Notes: generated by a model not told the origin, from the sequence alone. Counted from the stretch's first letter, positions 13,581-31,119 are shown. The stretch: DNA of 64,000 bases from Hevea brasiliensis (GCF_030052815.1 NC_079493.1:123033132-123097131), one strand, 5' to 3'. A program made the numbers and translations.

Positions 13581-15452
13581 CTAAGGTTCTATTCTTTCTT
13601 TCTGCCAACCATTTTGTTGTGGTGTATAAGATGTACTAATTTGATGTATAATTCCATTTTTTTCACAAAATGAAGAAAATTCAATGGAAAAATACTCACC
13701 ACCTCTGTCACTTCTCAAATTTTTGATTTTTTTTTCTTTTTGATTCTCAACTTCAGATTTATAAATCTGAAACATTTGGAATGCTTGATCTTTATTTTTC
13801 ATTAAATAAACATAAATATATTTGGAGAAATCATCTATGAAAGTTATAAAATACCTATTTCCTCTTTTAGTCAATATTCCGTTTAATTCACAAATATCAG
13901 AATGCACAAGTTCTAATAACTTAGAAGATCTTTCAACTTTTGGAAAAGATTTCTTAATCATTTTTGTTTGTATACAGATTTCACAAGATTTTTTATTGTC
14001 ATCTATATATGAAATTATACCATATTTAGCCATAAATTTTAAAGATCTAAAACTAATATGTGCTAAACAATCATGCCATAAAGATAAAGATGACTCAACA
14101 ATATAAACAGAAATATTCATATTATTATTAATACTGAATTTAAACATTTCATCACATAAGTAACCTTTTCCCACAAATAGTCTATTTATGGACATGATTA
14201 TTTTATCGGACTCCAGAACAGCCTTATAACCTTTCTTACATAATAGACTAGCAGACACAAGATTTTTCCTTATTTCTGGCACATACAACACATTTACTAA
14301 TAATAGGTTATTTCCAGAAGTGAAGTTTAATTTAGCACTTCCTTTTCCCACCACTTTAGCGGAATCATGATTGCACATTAGAACTTTCTGCCCATTTACA
14401 ACTTCCTCATAATTTTTAAATTGAGTCTTGTCATTGCAAACATGAACAATAGCCCCAGAATCATACCACCAATCATTGGATTTGGTTTTTTTAGCCATAT
14501 TGAGTTCTGTTACCATTCCAATATGCAAATCTGATGTCATTGCAATCAATTCAGTAGTTTGTTCAACTATATTTGCTTTATTGGAATTCTGAGCACTATT
14601 ATTCGTATCTTTTTTCTTATGTTTCTTTAGAAATCTGCATTCACGTTTGTAATGCCCTTTCTTGCCACAATTGTAATAAGTTCTTCCTTTCTTTGATTTG
14701 CTGTTACTGCCATAACTAGTACTGTTGTCTGCTGCTTCAGAAAACTTTCTCTTACTTCCAAAATTTTTCTTTTGAAAATTCTGACTTCCTTGCACAAAAT
14801 TAACTTTTGTAGTAGATTCAGAAACAAATTTCTTATCACGATTTCTGGTCTCTTCTTCAATGCACAAGTGTTTCTAAATCTGTTCAAGAGAAAAATCTTC
14901 TGTGATATGCAGTAATTTCTTCGTATAATCATTCCAACTAGGAGGAAGTTTTGCTATTATTACTCCTACTTGCAACGATTCAAGAACTATCACTTTCAAA
15001 TCTTTAAGTTTTGAAACAAGGACATGTAACTCATGGACTTGATCCATAACAGATATATTATCAACTATTTAGAATTCAAAATATTTCATGATGAGAAATT
15101 TATCCACACCTTGTTTTTCTGAGTTGTATTTGAACTCCAGTGATTTCTAGATTTCTATTGGAGACTTGACAGAAGTAAATAGATCATATAACCTATCTGA
15201 CAATTTGTTAAGAATTTGACCTCTACATAGCAATTCATCTTCTTCACGTTTGTCTCGATCTGCTTTCACTTGTTCAAAATCTTCTGGAGTTGATGGTGAA
15301 ATAGCAGGCAGACTTGGATCAAGTATATAAGAAATCTTCAATGTGGTGAGTAAGAATAGCATCTTGTCTTTCCAGCGAACATAGTTTGCCCTATCAAAAC
15401 GATCAAGTTTCACAAACTCTTGATTCATCACGGAAATAACCTTGGACTCCAT
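13581..15452 (-). pseudogene. Copia gag, protease and integrase, broken
   Basis: Gag begins at 15452 (MESKVISVMNQEFVKLDRF, YVRWKDKML). The zinc knuckle near 14640-14690 reads YYNCGKKGHYKREC, where the usual first cysteine is tyrosine. The protease site near 14450-14465 is DSGAIVHVC rather than the usual DSGAT. The integrase has an LWHDCLAH...CEIC zinc domain, the aspartates in VHSDICE and LRSDRGGEY, and the QQNG segment before the last catalytic glutamate. At about 13603-13610 a base is missing compared with the usual QQNGxAERKNR frame. After this frameshift, recognisable integrase/RT-linker sequence continues to about 13335. Stops and shifts also break gag between 14870 and 15147. Confidence 0.85.
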
Positions 15453-15476
15453 TGCGATTAATACCTTAAAATTATT

Positions 15477-16242
15477 GAGGCAGTGGATGTAGAATAGGCT
15501 TTAAGGCGTGATAAATCACAATCTTTAAGGTATTAATTACTCCTACTAGATTGCTGCAAGGTTATGACAATATACCTCCAGAATACAACAAAACCTGAAA
15601 TCTGCAGACAGCAACTCCTGAAGATTTCCCTTAAGAACTCTTTATATGAACTGAATTTAGAGAGAGTGGAAGAAAAGAAGAAGAAGAAGTAGAAGTAGTA
15701 TATTTCTGAATTGAAAAACTCATCCATATTTATAAAGAATGAAAAGTCATGGCACATTTTCTAGATGGACACATTTGTTTATCTCTAATAAATACAACTG
15801 TTTGTGTAATAGACATGTCTTTTTATTAAAAGACACCTATACAAATAATTGTGACTATTTGTATAGACAGATTTGTTTATTAACAGACACCTATACAAAT
15901 AGTTATGACTTTTTGTATAGAATAGACATGTCTGTTTATTAACAGACACCCATACAAACAGTTGTGACTGTTTGTATAGAATTGATATGTCTGTCTATTA
16001 ACAGACCCATCTACTTGTTAATAAACATATTTGTTCGTAATTTATTTACGAAAATTACAATATGATAATTATTTTATTTCATACATATATGTGCCAAGTG
16101 CCATAATAGAATAATATATATTAAATTATATATATACAATTCTATACATATTTCACTCTTATCATTCCTTCATTTTCTTATATTTTAACAATATAGGAAT
16201 TCTTTCTCTCTATAATGTCTAACATACAACCTATTTATAACA
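15477..16242 (-). repeat. Copia 5' LTR (right copy)
   Basis: It is the partner of 10419-11173, with the same TGAGGCAGTG start and TTTATAACA end. The internal array of hairpin-forming units (about 15806-16015) includes CATACAAACAGT, four bases, then ACTGTTTGTATAG. For the minus-strand element this LTR would hold the promoter. Just inside it (15452-15476) the minus strand reads AAGGTATTAATCGC, a poor match to the usual initiator-tRNA primer site, so the primer site has decayed or is atypical. Confidence 0.88.
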
Positions 16243-17239
16243 TAAAATGGCTTGGAGATTTCCTGTAGCAGTCAGCAATGCTTGCAATTTTTTTTAGCAA
16301 AGTAACACTTACAATAGTCGACAATATTTGGTGAGTTGGTGTTTCTTTATTTTAAGAAGGGACGTGTATGGATTAACAGTTTGTATACTAGTGTGATTTT
16401 AATTCTCATATTTATTATTTAATTAGTTATTGTTACTATGGAAATTTGACATGGGGCTTTACAGACCCTTTTTTTTTTTAAGTGCTGGGGTTCATTGTCC
16501 CCTTTGCCCTTGAAGGGTTCTACCCTTGAAGAAAGAGACTAATTTTGTTCCGGTTGTGGGTTGAAATTAGTAATTTTGGTTCATAAATGAGAGGACCCTT
16601 AATTGGATCGTAGAGGGTCAGTTTCGATTCTAGGTTGAGGAAGGTTCTAAATTTGATTTTGGTTGGATATGGATTATGTTCGAAATTGGCTCAAGTTAAT
16701 GGTTCATGAGATTAGATTAGCCTAGAACCATTTATAGGATGGTCTCCTCCCAATCCGGAATTAGAACCAAACCTAAATTAGCAGTTCAATACAATTTTTT
16801 TTAAAAGAAAATAGAGTAAATTAATCATTGAATCATTTGTAACATGCACGCTGAATTATTATCCTTAGTCTGCTCTATGATTGTGATTGTAGATCATTAC
16901 ACCTCTTGCGAATCTACGAAGAGTTTGATGCACAAATAGTGAAAGGAATAAAGAAAATGCACTTTAAATTGTTGTAACTGTGCACGAATGAGGCTCCTCT
17001 GCCAAGACTAGTCTATTGAGCCATTTTCTGCAGGAATTGATGATGGTAAACAAATGGATTGATCTGCGTTCTGATATTTTCGCGTCTAAACAACTCCTGG
17101 ATCCAGCTATCTTGCAAGAAAAGAACTCAGGTAGCTTGTATTCTACCGGCAAACTAGACCCCTTTCTGGATGATTGTCATCTTAGAATCACTGCATTAGG
17201 CTACAATCCTACTAAATGAACTTGGTCTCTTCACAAGAG

Positions 17240-17274
<35 letters not shown>

Positions 17275-17563
17275 CAAATGAAAATGTAAGAAATTGCAGC
17301 ATGAAATGAACTTGAGGAAAACTGAGATCAAAACCTCATTGGAAACAAGGATATACAATAAAATCATTTTATCTGCTCATCGTGCTGATAGTTTGCAGAT
17401 TGAATCTGTCAAGAACCAGATTTAACTTCATTGCTGGTTTTGGGCATCACCAAAAGCCACTCTTGAAAACTATATTGAAATTGTCCTGACCTGTTCACAA
17501 GAAGTTTGTGTCTGCATTTTACAGCAATGTGCACACAGTGGAATTTTCCTGCTTTGGCAAAAT
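16243..17563. other. Spacer between Copia element and receptor kinase gene
   Basis: Positions 16490-16800 are richer in GGTTC/GAACC words and may be an old repeat. Positions 17241-17270 are a poly-T run. Positions 17280-17563 are probably the 3' UTR of the minus-strand kinase gene. A possible orphan exon on the plus strand (17029-17219) is listed separately. Confidence 0.5.
17029..17219 (+). pseudogene. Possible orphan terminal exon of unknown gene
   Basis: After a good 3' splice-site context (CATTTTCTGCAG) there is an open frame of about 62 codons ending in TGA at 17217-17219. It includes MVNKWIDLRSDIFASKQLL, DPAILQEKNSG and LDPFLDDCHLRITALGYNPT. The composition is soluble-protein-like and unlike the AT-rich junk around it. 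I do not recognise the family, and no matching upstream exon is visible; the Copia element lies directly upstream. It could be the cut-off end of a gene, or a chance frame antisense to the kinase 3' region. Confidence 0.3.
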
Positions 17564-23105
<5,542 letters not shown>

Positions 23106-23738
23106 TTTCATTCTTAAAGAAACAGGAGATCAAATCTCAAGATCTACAAAGTTCTCACCCAGCCATCAAACTAAGAAGGAGATAACGAAAGAAAGTAACA
23201 GAAACTGAAATAATATTATGAAGAAAAACATGGGCCTGGCTTAAAGAAACAACCATAGAATGAGACCACAATGAGAATCCAGAAAGACTGGCTGGTGAAT
23301 GGATTAGGTGGCAAGAACCTCAATTGTACTCTCTTATGAGATTAAGCACTGCGTTTTGCAGAGGTTAGAGAATGGTAACAGAAATATAGTTACTTTTGTT
23401 GCAGATAAATTGAAGGTTTACTAGAACTGATCAAGCGAAAAGCTAAACAGTTGAGCTAAAAGAACAGAGTAAGTGGTACTTTTGAGTAAGAAGGTTGGTG
23501 AAGGAGAGAGAGAGAGAGAGATTCTTCATAATGGGTAGGTGATATCATGGTTGAAAAACTCAGAAATGTATTGAATTCTTTAATGTGGGATTTGCTTGAC
23601 TTCCTTTTCATCAGCTAATAGTGAAAACACGATTTTCTCGAAGCATCGTGGCTATGGTATCTCAAAAATCAAAGTCCATGATTACCATTCTTCAAAGGTT
23701 TGTTTTCTACTTCGTGGTAGGTTTAGTTCGGACTTTCG

Positions 23739-23761
23739 ACTCTCTCTCTCTCTCTCTCTCT
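23739..23761. repeat. (CT)n microsatellite
   Basis: About eleven CT units lie upstream of the kinase gene. This is a simple repeat, possibly polymorphic. Confidence 0.9.
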
Positions 23762-24024
23762 TAACCCCAGCTTTCCATTCGTTAAGTTGCTTGTCAGTAC
23801 TCAACTATTCATAGGTTTTCTCTTTTGTAATGAAAGATTAGGCCATCAAAGTGTTGGTGTATCCATTCCCATTAAATCCTAAGATAAAAATTTTAAATGA
23901 AAATTAATAAAAATCGCTAGAACCTATTATGATGATACCCATTTAGAAAAGAAGCTAAGAACATACAATAATTATTAAGAATCCAATAACGCAACGGCAA
24001 GATATTAAGGCAGTGTTCAAATAA

Positions 24025-24025
<1 letters not shown>

Positions 24026-24072
<47 letters not shown>
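24026..24072. repeat. (AAT)n microsatellite
   Basis: A run of about 15 AAT units in intergenic DNA, with no coding role. Confidence 0.9.
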
Positions 24073-25830
24073 TCATGTGTTCGTAGTGGAGCAAATCAAT
24101 TAGGCAAAACCGACAAATTTTCAAGCAATGATTCGGATAGATATTTGTATTTTTATCGTGAACCTAATTCAGCACTGGACATCTATGCGTTCGTCCCACC
24201 CCAGACAGGCGCCACAGAGTTCGGTTGTCGTTTGGGAACTCTGTGTCGGACAGACGCCACCCGCCCATGTTTCTTTCAAGAAAAGTTTTTTTTTTTTCAT
24301 TTATTTTTTATCGATTTAATTTTAATCAGAATTGGTAAAAAAATATAATTATTAAAGAATATTTAATTAAAATCGCTTTACGTTTTTTCATCAATTTGAG
24401 AACAATAGTGCAGCCAACGTCTATGGTTGAGTTGAGGCCATGGATGGACAATTCACAAAATGGAAGATAAGTTTAAAATGTGTCGGTGAAACATCATTTA
24501 ATAAGCCTACCCATGGAAAGTTGAAATTTATTACTGCCTCGCCTATCTATTTAGTAAAGATGAAAAATAAAATTAAAAAAATATAATTAATTTTTATTTA
24601 TTTTAAATATGATAGATAATTTTATATAAAAAAAATTTAATGTGATAAATAAAAACAGATAGAAATAATATTGATTAGAGTAAAATTATTGCAAATTAAA
24701 GAATAATTTACATAATTTTTTCTTATTTTATAAAACTCCTAATCTTTTCTCTTTTAATTATATAAGATTGAAATTTGAATTTTTCTATTAATTTCACAAT
24801 ATTAATTTTATCTCTATATATTCTCTTTTTTATAAGCATGTCTTCCCTTTTTTTTAATAATAACACTTAGTAACACCCAAATTTCAAATAAATAAATTAA
24901 TTAATTAATATACCTTATATAGTTGTTGTCAAATTCCAATTGAAAAATGCAGCTAACCTTCCATAATACCACACATGAAAAATATCATTCTTCCATTTAT
25001 TAATGAAAAGGAAATGTAAATTCTCATAAAGTGCACATTTTTGTTTAGGGCAGAAATCATATGGTTTGTTGTACACATCAAGTTAAAATGAATGCTGGCC
25101 CACTCTCCTTGTCTATTCTTTTTCTTTTCTTTCAACTCTTTTTCTCTTTCTTTTTCTTTTAGCCATTGGGTTGATGGGAAAGAGGAATAAACTTTATCCC
25201 TAATTCTCTTTCTCTAATTCTCTTTCCAATGTTAGATATTAATTAAAATAAATCCAATGAACCTTCCACGCTTACAACTCAATGAAAAATTATGGGTTTT
25301 AGTTGTCTTTTCTTGGCCTAATTAAGCTTTGTTGGCAATGGAGGAGGCAACATTGAGCAAAAACAAATTGGATGGATGCATTTGTGCCTTCCTCTTTTCT
25401 TGCCTGGGTTATATTGTAGCGTAAGCCTTTTCTCTCATGGGCTCATATGTGGGAGAGGCTTCAAGTATCTTTTAGAGTTCATAGAGTGGTCATCGGCTTT
25501 CAATATTCGACTTCTGCCATCATAGGGTTATTGGGTGGTCCTCATATTGGCTTACAAGTCTACCTATTCGTGATTTGTATTTTTTGTGAGACAAAAATTA
25601 CTTCTATGAGCCTTTCACACGGTAATATTTTTATTGGAAATGAGACCATCTCTATCTGTATTTTTCAATTTTTATTCATTAGAAAATTACTTATATATTT
25701 TTAATATCATATTATTGCGGTCCATTGTCTAGTGAAAACCCTCCAACGCTCAAATTAGAGCTGATATGAGAGAGCTAATAAAAGAGAAGTGTGTAAATTA
25801 ATTAGTGAAAATAAGTAATATAATTAAAGC

Positions 25831-28086
25831 CGGATAGTTGAAGTGGAGACGTGCCATCAGAGTTTTATGTGATCGTAAAATTCCTAATAAATTGAAAGAA
25901 AAATTTTACCGTACATGTCACGACTCAACCTATAGGCCAGTTGGCACTAGGACCTGAGCCACCCTAAAGCTTCCGAAACCTATAGTAAGCCTAACTATTC
26001 CTTAACCCAATCCTAAGGCTCATTTTAAGCCCAATTTTAAGAATTCAATCGGATAAAGTTCGACCATAATATGAACCATACAACAGGGAGTTTTTGACTT
26101 GCTCGATCTGTAAACAAAATATATAACAATTTGGGAAGCTCAGCTCACTCTTCTCATACTCATAATGTCATAAAATCAAATGGGAACTCAGCTCCCTCAT
26201 CCAATCTAATCACACTCACACATACATGTATTTAATGTTTTTATAAATTCAACATAATATTATATTACAGTCCCAAATTGATTAAAATACTCCTAACACA
26301 TGTGGAGTCTAAAATTTTGGCTAAATTATATAAAATACATTAGATATTACTAATTTACCTGCAAAGAAGAGTTGCAGGTTAGTCACAACAACTAATCCTC
26401 CTGTAGCCTGGAAAAATAAGGTGAACAGGAGTGAGCGTTCGACTCAGAGAGTGAAATACAAATTTTAACTATAATTTCTATAACTACCTAGAGCTAATGC
26501 ATCCTAAGGAGTGAAATGCAACACCATCAAAATTTCCATACACATCACATCATAACAGCAAAAAGGTAATTTGGAGCACTCACACACCCAATAATGTTCA
26601 AACAGTACATATATGGGAGCTGATCCCCTATACAGCTCTCTTAATCCAACCTCTGTCAGCGAGTACATTTCAAGCCGAACTTTCGCTTAATAGACCAAAT
26701 GCGGGGGCTAGCAATATCATCTCGAGCCGTGCCTATCCCGACTTATCCATAAAAGGATTGGGTCCCAGCGAGTCAAGCTCCAGCCGCATCTAGTCATCCT
26801 GTCCATATCCAATACCACACACCACACGCACGCCAACACATGCACACTGCTCCAAATTATCATAAAAAAACATTCATAGCATTTCATTAATTAAGAATGT
26901 AATATAAAATGTGCTTGGTATTTAACTATATAGATATATATTTATAAGTGATGCATGGGCATGCCTTAACATATAATAATATTAAAATTATAATTAAAAT
27001 CAATATTTTACTTATAGACGTAAGCCGAGGTCACTGTGATAGCTGGGCAGAGGAGGAAAGTTGTCTCTGCTCACCTGATAATTATATTACAATTATTTAA
27101 TATAATTGACTCAATAAAAACTTAAAAAGAATCAAAGACCCCTAAGTTGTATTGAAAATTCGACAGAGTTCCTCATCTACCTAGGACCTACCCAACCTGC
27201 AAAGTAGTTCAAATCACAGTTCTAAAGCCACACATCATCTCAACAACAATACATAACCCCTCTTGGGCCCTCCAACTCAGGCAAATATCAAATAATCTAA
27301 TAATTTAATTATAAGGTTTAAATCAGATATTTTGCAAAAGTTATTATAGCTAGCTTTAAAAATTTTAAAATTTTGTTATGTGATCCTTAACAATATTATA
27401 GAGCTAACGCAAAAGGAATTATAATTTTTTAGCTTCCTACTAATATTTTATGGAATTTTATTCTAAATTCAGCACTATAAAATTCAAGAAACTCGAAGTT
27501 TGGGTTTATTAATGCCAATTCTGACGCTTGGAATGCGTCTGGGGAGTCTGAAAATGGTCAGGTAGCCTATAATTTTGACCCGGTTCTGAAGTGATTGCTG
27601 CAACTTATCTGCTCAGCACGAAATAGCATATTCGGGTGACAATCAAATTACCACGAAATAAAAGTATCTACGCAAAGCCCACAACACTAGGGGTTAGACT
27701 AAAATATTTATATTTACATATAAAATAATTATTTAAAAATTAGGGTGTTACAGTACAGCCATACGACCGGCTATGTTATATGGTAATGAGTGTTGGGCAA
27801 TGAAAGAGTCGCATGCATCTAAAATAAGAGTTACGGATATGAGAATATTAAGGTGGATGAGTGGCCATACTATACAAGATAAAATCCTCAATGGAAGTAT
27901 TAGAGAAAATGTAAGAGTGGTGCCAATTGATGATAGGTTGAAAGAAGGGAGATTGAAGTGGTTTAGTCATGTGAAGCGTAGACATACGGAGACTCCAGTT
28001 AGACAAGTAGAGCACATTGGGTTAGAGGATAGAAAGAAAATAAGAGGTAGACCTAAACTGATTTGGAAGAGAGTAGTACAAACTTA
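25831..28086 (+). pseudogene. LINE reverse-transcriptase C-terminal fragment, split by a solo LTR
   Basis: The left part (about 25831-25917) translates to residues of the RT thumb region (LKWRRAIRVLCDRKIP, NKLKEKFYRT) and has a TAG where this family normally has Trp just before LKW. The right part (27753-28086) continues with AIRPAMLYGNECWAMKES, RILRWMSGHTIQDKI, GRLKWFSHVKRR and RGRPKLIWKR, which is typical of the C-terminus of plant non-LTR retrotransposon polymerases. The two halves share one frame once the LTR and one target copy are ignored. The upstream RT core and endonuclease are absent, so it is a 5'-truncated dead copy. Confidence 0.8.
25913..27757. mobile_element. Solo LTR (about 1835 bases) with GTACA target duplication
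   Basis: The segment 25918-27752 begins TGTCACGACTC and ends GGGTGTTACA, the TG...CA ends of an LTR, with no internal retroviral-type coding region. GTACA stands immediately before (25913-25917) and immediately after (27753-27757), a perfect five-base target duplication. The interior is non-coding and not AT-extreme. A single LTR with intact target copies is the expected product of recombination between the two LTRs of a full element. Length suggests a Gypsy-type parent, but this is inference. Confidence 0.85.
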
Positions 28087-28782
28087 GTTGAGTAGTACAA
28101 CATAATCTAGAAATATTACACATTTATGAGAATTTAATCCAAAATTATTTAGAGTAGAGAAAGAGAGCCCATTAGCCAACCTCAATAAATTTTTTGGATA
28201 AAAACTTAGTTGAGTTGAATTAACGTGCCTGACTATAAAGATTTAGAATTTTTATATAGGTATTGAATATAATTCTATTAGGATTTAGTGGAGAAAAATC
28301 CGACTAAAATAAGATTCAAAATCGTATTCTTAATAAATAGAATTAATTAGAATATTTATTATGTAATTGACTAAACTACACATTTAATGTCTTTAGAGTG
28401 GTATTATATCACATATTATAACAAAATCGTAATTTATGACAATTAAGTAATTCTATTAAGAGAAGAATTATTTTTTTATTTTAATAAAATATTTAAACAA
28501 TAAAAAAAATTAATTTTTTTATTTAGCCTTATGTGATTTTCTTTACTTTCTCTCCACAATTAAGATTAAACAAAGGGTTACATCATCATGATCCGCGAAC
28601 ATTGTTTCCACGTGTAATTTAGTATGCAAAATTTCTGAATTCATAATGGTTGATTTTGGGTTTTCAATTTTTGGTCTTCAATTTTGAAATTTTTGTGATC
28701 TTTTTTTAAAACAATTGAACAAAACTTTCATGATTTTTATTTATTGTTGGATTTTAGATTATAGGCTTAAAATGATTTCATT

Positions 28783-28941
28783 TGACAACAGAGAATCGAA
28801 GAATATTTTTGGTAGGCACAATCTACCATGCTATGGTGGCCCTTCCTATTTCAGATATTAAATGCACACCAATAGCCCATTCTCATCTCATTTGCTTGGG
28901 TGGGGCCTTAGTCTTCTCAAATGAGCCTTCTTCACCATTAT
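28783..28941. repeat. Diverged direct repeat, copy A
   Basis: It shares a series of blocks in the same order with 29332-29475: GAAGAATATTTTT, GTAGGC, TAAATGCACAC, TAGCCCAT, GGGTGGGGCCTT, TCTTC, AAATG and CTTCAC. It is GC-richer than its surroundings. No protein family is recognisable in either copy. Confidence 0.6.
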
Positions 28942-29331
28942 TCCTCTTCATTTTCTGCCAACTAAAACCAACGGTCGGCATGAATAAATTTTAACTTAAT
29001 AATGTTAAAATTATTTATGAAATCTTAAAATTTAAATTATAATCAAAATCAAAATAACATGTCCTCAAGAGGTTGGCTCAGATAATAAAGAAAGATTCAT
29101 TCAGCTTGAAAGATTTTAAATTTAAATTTGACCACTAGCATTTTAGTGAGGTGATTTTTAGGCTATGATTTGGATTGATATTTATTAAAATTTAAAAAAT
29201 AAAAAAAATAATATAATTTTTCTTTTGATTATAAAAATATTTTTTATTAATTATTTTTTGAAATGTTTAAATGTTAAAAAAATTGAAAAATATTTGTTAT
29301 GAATAAACGGAGCCCAAAAAAAGAATTGTGT

Positions 29332-29475
29332 GTGACAACTGAAGAATATTTTTCGTAGGCCCAACCTACACGCTGTAGTGGGCCTAGCTATTCCAGCTTT
29401 TAAATGCACACAATTAGCCCATCTCAGTTGTTATGGGTGGGGCCTTTATCTTCAAATGGGCCCCCTTCACTATTT
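29332..29475. repeat. Diverged direct repeat, copy B
   Basis: This is the partner of 28783-28941, about 550 bases downstream in the same orientation, with shared blocks in the same order but many substitutions and small gaps. It lies just after an AT-rich MITE-like stretch (29160-29310). It may be an old tandem duplication or two copies of one repeat family. Confidence 0.6.
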
Positions 29476-31119
29476 GAAATAATGACTATCATATCTAGTT
29501 GTTCTTTTTAATTAAAGAAATTAAGCTTTTAATTTACTAAAACATAAATTATTGAAAATTATATTAGAAAAAAAATATTAATTTTGAGGAATATAAAAAT
29601 TTTAAAATTTTCAATGAACATATAAAAATGAATGCAATATCTCTTTAACATTCATCCCTATTATTCAAACTTAACTGTTTTGTTATTAAATGGGTTTTAA
29701 AATCAAATTTAACTTACAAATAAATAAAATCAAAAAATTAAATTTCTTAATTTTTTAAATTAAATAAAAAAAATTAAGAAATTTAATTTCAAAATTAAAA
29801 AATTAAACTTCTTGATTTTTTATTTAAATTAAAAAATTTAACTCTTAAATTTTAATTTTTGAACTAAATTAACCTTAAATTAAAAATTTTAAATTAATTT
29901 AAAAATAAATTAAATTAAACTTCCCGACTAAATTAAACATTTTACTGAAGGATATCCCATGAACAAATCTATTCTCAATACCTTTACCTAATCATTATCA
30001 GATTTGTATAGCAGAAACATACATGTACATAAACACATCCTCATTGACCCTCTGGCACCAACATTATTTGCAGCCAGCTGGCTCTGTACCTAAAACATCT
30101 TCATTAAAATTATTTTTAAACATAAATAGTTAAATATCTATCTCATAATTTGATATTTATTAATATATTTTATTGTGGAAATGAAACTAACAAATTAAAA
30201 TATTAATTAAAAAGAAACTCTAATAGAGAACTAAAATTGGAAAATTTAAACCATTCAATAAAAAAAATTCTCTAGCATTGTCAACTTTTAAGCAAATTTT
30301 TCATTTTGTCAATGATTGAGCGCAAAGAAAAGCCATTGATGAACACAGAGAGAGATGATATACTACTGCTGCATTAACTCCCTTGTATTGATTGAAATTT
30401 GCAAATTCCATAAGTTTGACCGCATGATTATTGACTTTTTGGAAGACAAATGATGCGATTAAAGTCCCTCTAATTGATGGGTCTGGATCATGGGAACATG
30501 GTGGTAGGTCTTCACTCTTCACTTCATAATAAAAGATGATTTGCACACGTGTTCAAAACCCAGCTAATTAAGGGATGGAGAGAGAGAGTCCAAAGTCGGT
30601 GATATGAACACATCTTTGCGTAGGCATTGAGAGAGCGATAGGCCCAGTTTCCTTTGGATGCGTTTTGTCTTAGTCTTCGAGTCGTATAATTAAACATTAC
30701 TTCTTTACTTCACTTTAAGCTTGAGCATTGCATGAATGATACTTACCTCTAATGATAAATAATATAGTTGAAATGTTCTAATTCCAATAAATTTTTTATA
30801 TTATTTATGAATTCAAAGTTTGATTACTTAATTTTTAATTTATTAATTATTACCCAAGTTGTATTCTTTGAGATCATTATAGCCTTATAGGGTTTTAATT
30901 TTTAAATTTTTTTATAAGTAGAAAAAGCTAAGATTAATAAAATTTAAAAATATAATAATTATACTATACAATAATTTTATTGTAATAGATTTCACATCAA
31001 TCTCAGTCTCATTATGATTAATGATTATACTTAAATTATTATATGTATAATAATTACACTAAATAAAAATTCTTAAAATGGAGCGAAAGGATTGCATTTC
31101 AAATAATGTTATTAAACTT

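Larger units (their letters stand above)
10419..16242 (-). mobile_element. Ty1/Copia LTR retrotransposon, complete but decayed
   Basis: Two related LTRs of about 760 bases bound an internal region coding on the minus strand in the order gag, protease, integrase, reverse transcriptase, RNase H, which is the Copia order. Both LTRs run TG...CA on the plus strand (TGAGGCAGTG ... TTTATAACA). A polypurine tract (AAGTGGGGAAT on the minus strand) abuts the LTR at 11174-11190. The reading frames are broken by frameshifts and stops. By eye the LTRs differ at roughly one position in ten over their first 200 bases, mostly transitions, so the insertion is old. AAAAT occurs one or two bases outside each end (10412-10416 and 16244-16248) and may be the target duplication, but it does not abut the termini exactly. 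Confidence 0.9.
23106..25912. other. Upstream region of the kinase gene and AT-rich spacer
   Basis: The first 400 bases hold the presumed 5' leader and promoter of the minus-strand kinase, including a GA run near 23504-23521. A (CT)n repeat is at 23739-23761 and an (AAT)n repeat at about 24026-24072. A GC-richer patch at 24170-24265 contains a hairpin (listed separately). The rest, 24300-25830, is AT-rich with no recognisable gene; 25831-25912 is the left part of a broken LINE fragment. Confidence 0.55.

Noticed and set aside
13822..14106. A 94-codon plus-strand frame
   Set aside because: It is antisense to the Copia integrase and has no features of its own.
23596..23814. A 72-codon plus-strand frame upstream of the kinase gene
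   Set aside because: It runs through a (CT)n microsatellite and has no recognisable domain.
24128..24348. Two overlapping plus-strand frames of 63-67 codons in a GC-richer patch
   Set aside because: Neither has a family motif, and the patch is explained as well by a hairpin or repeat fragment.
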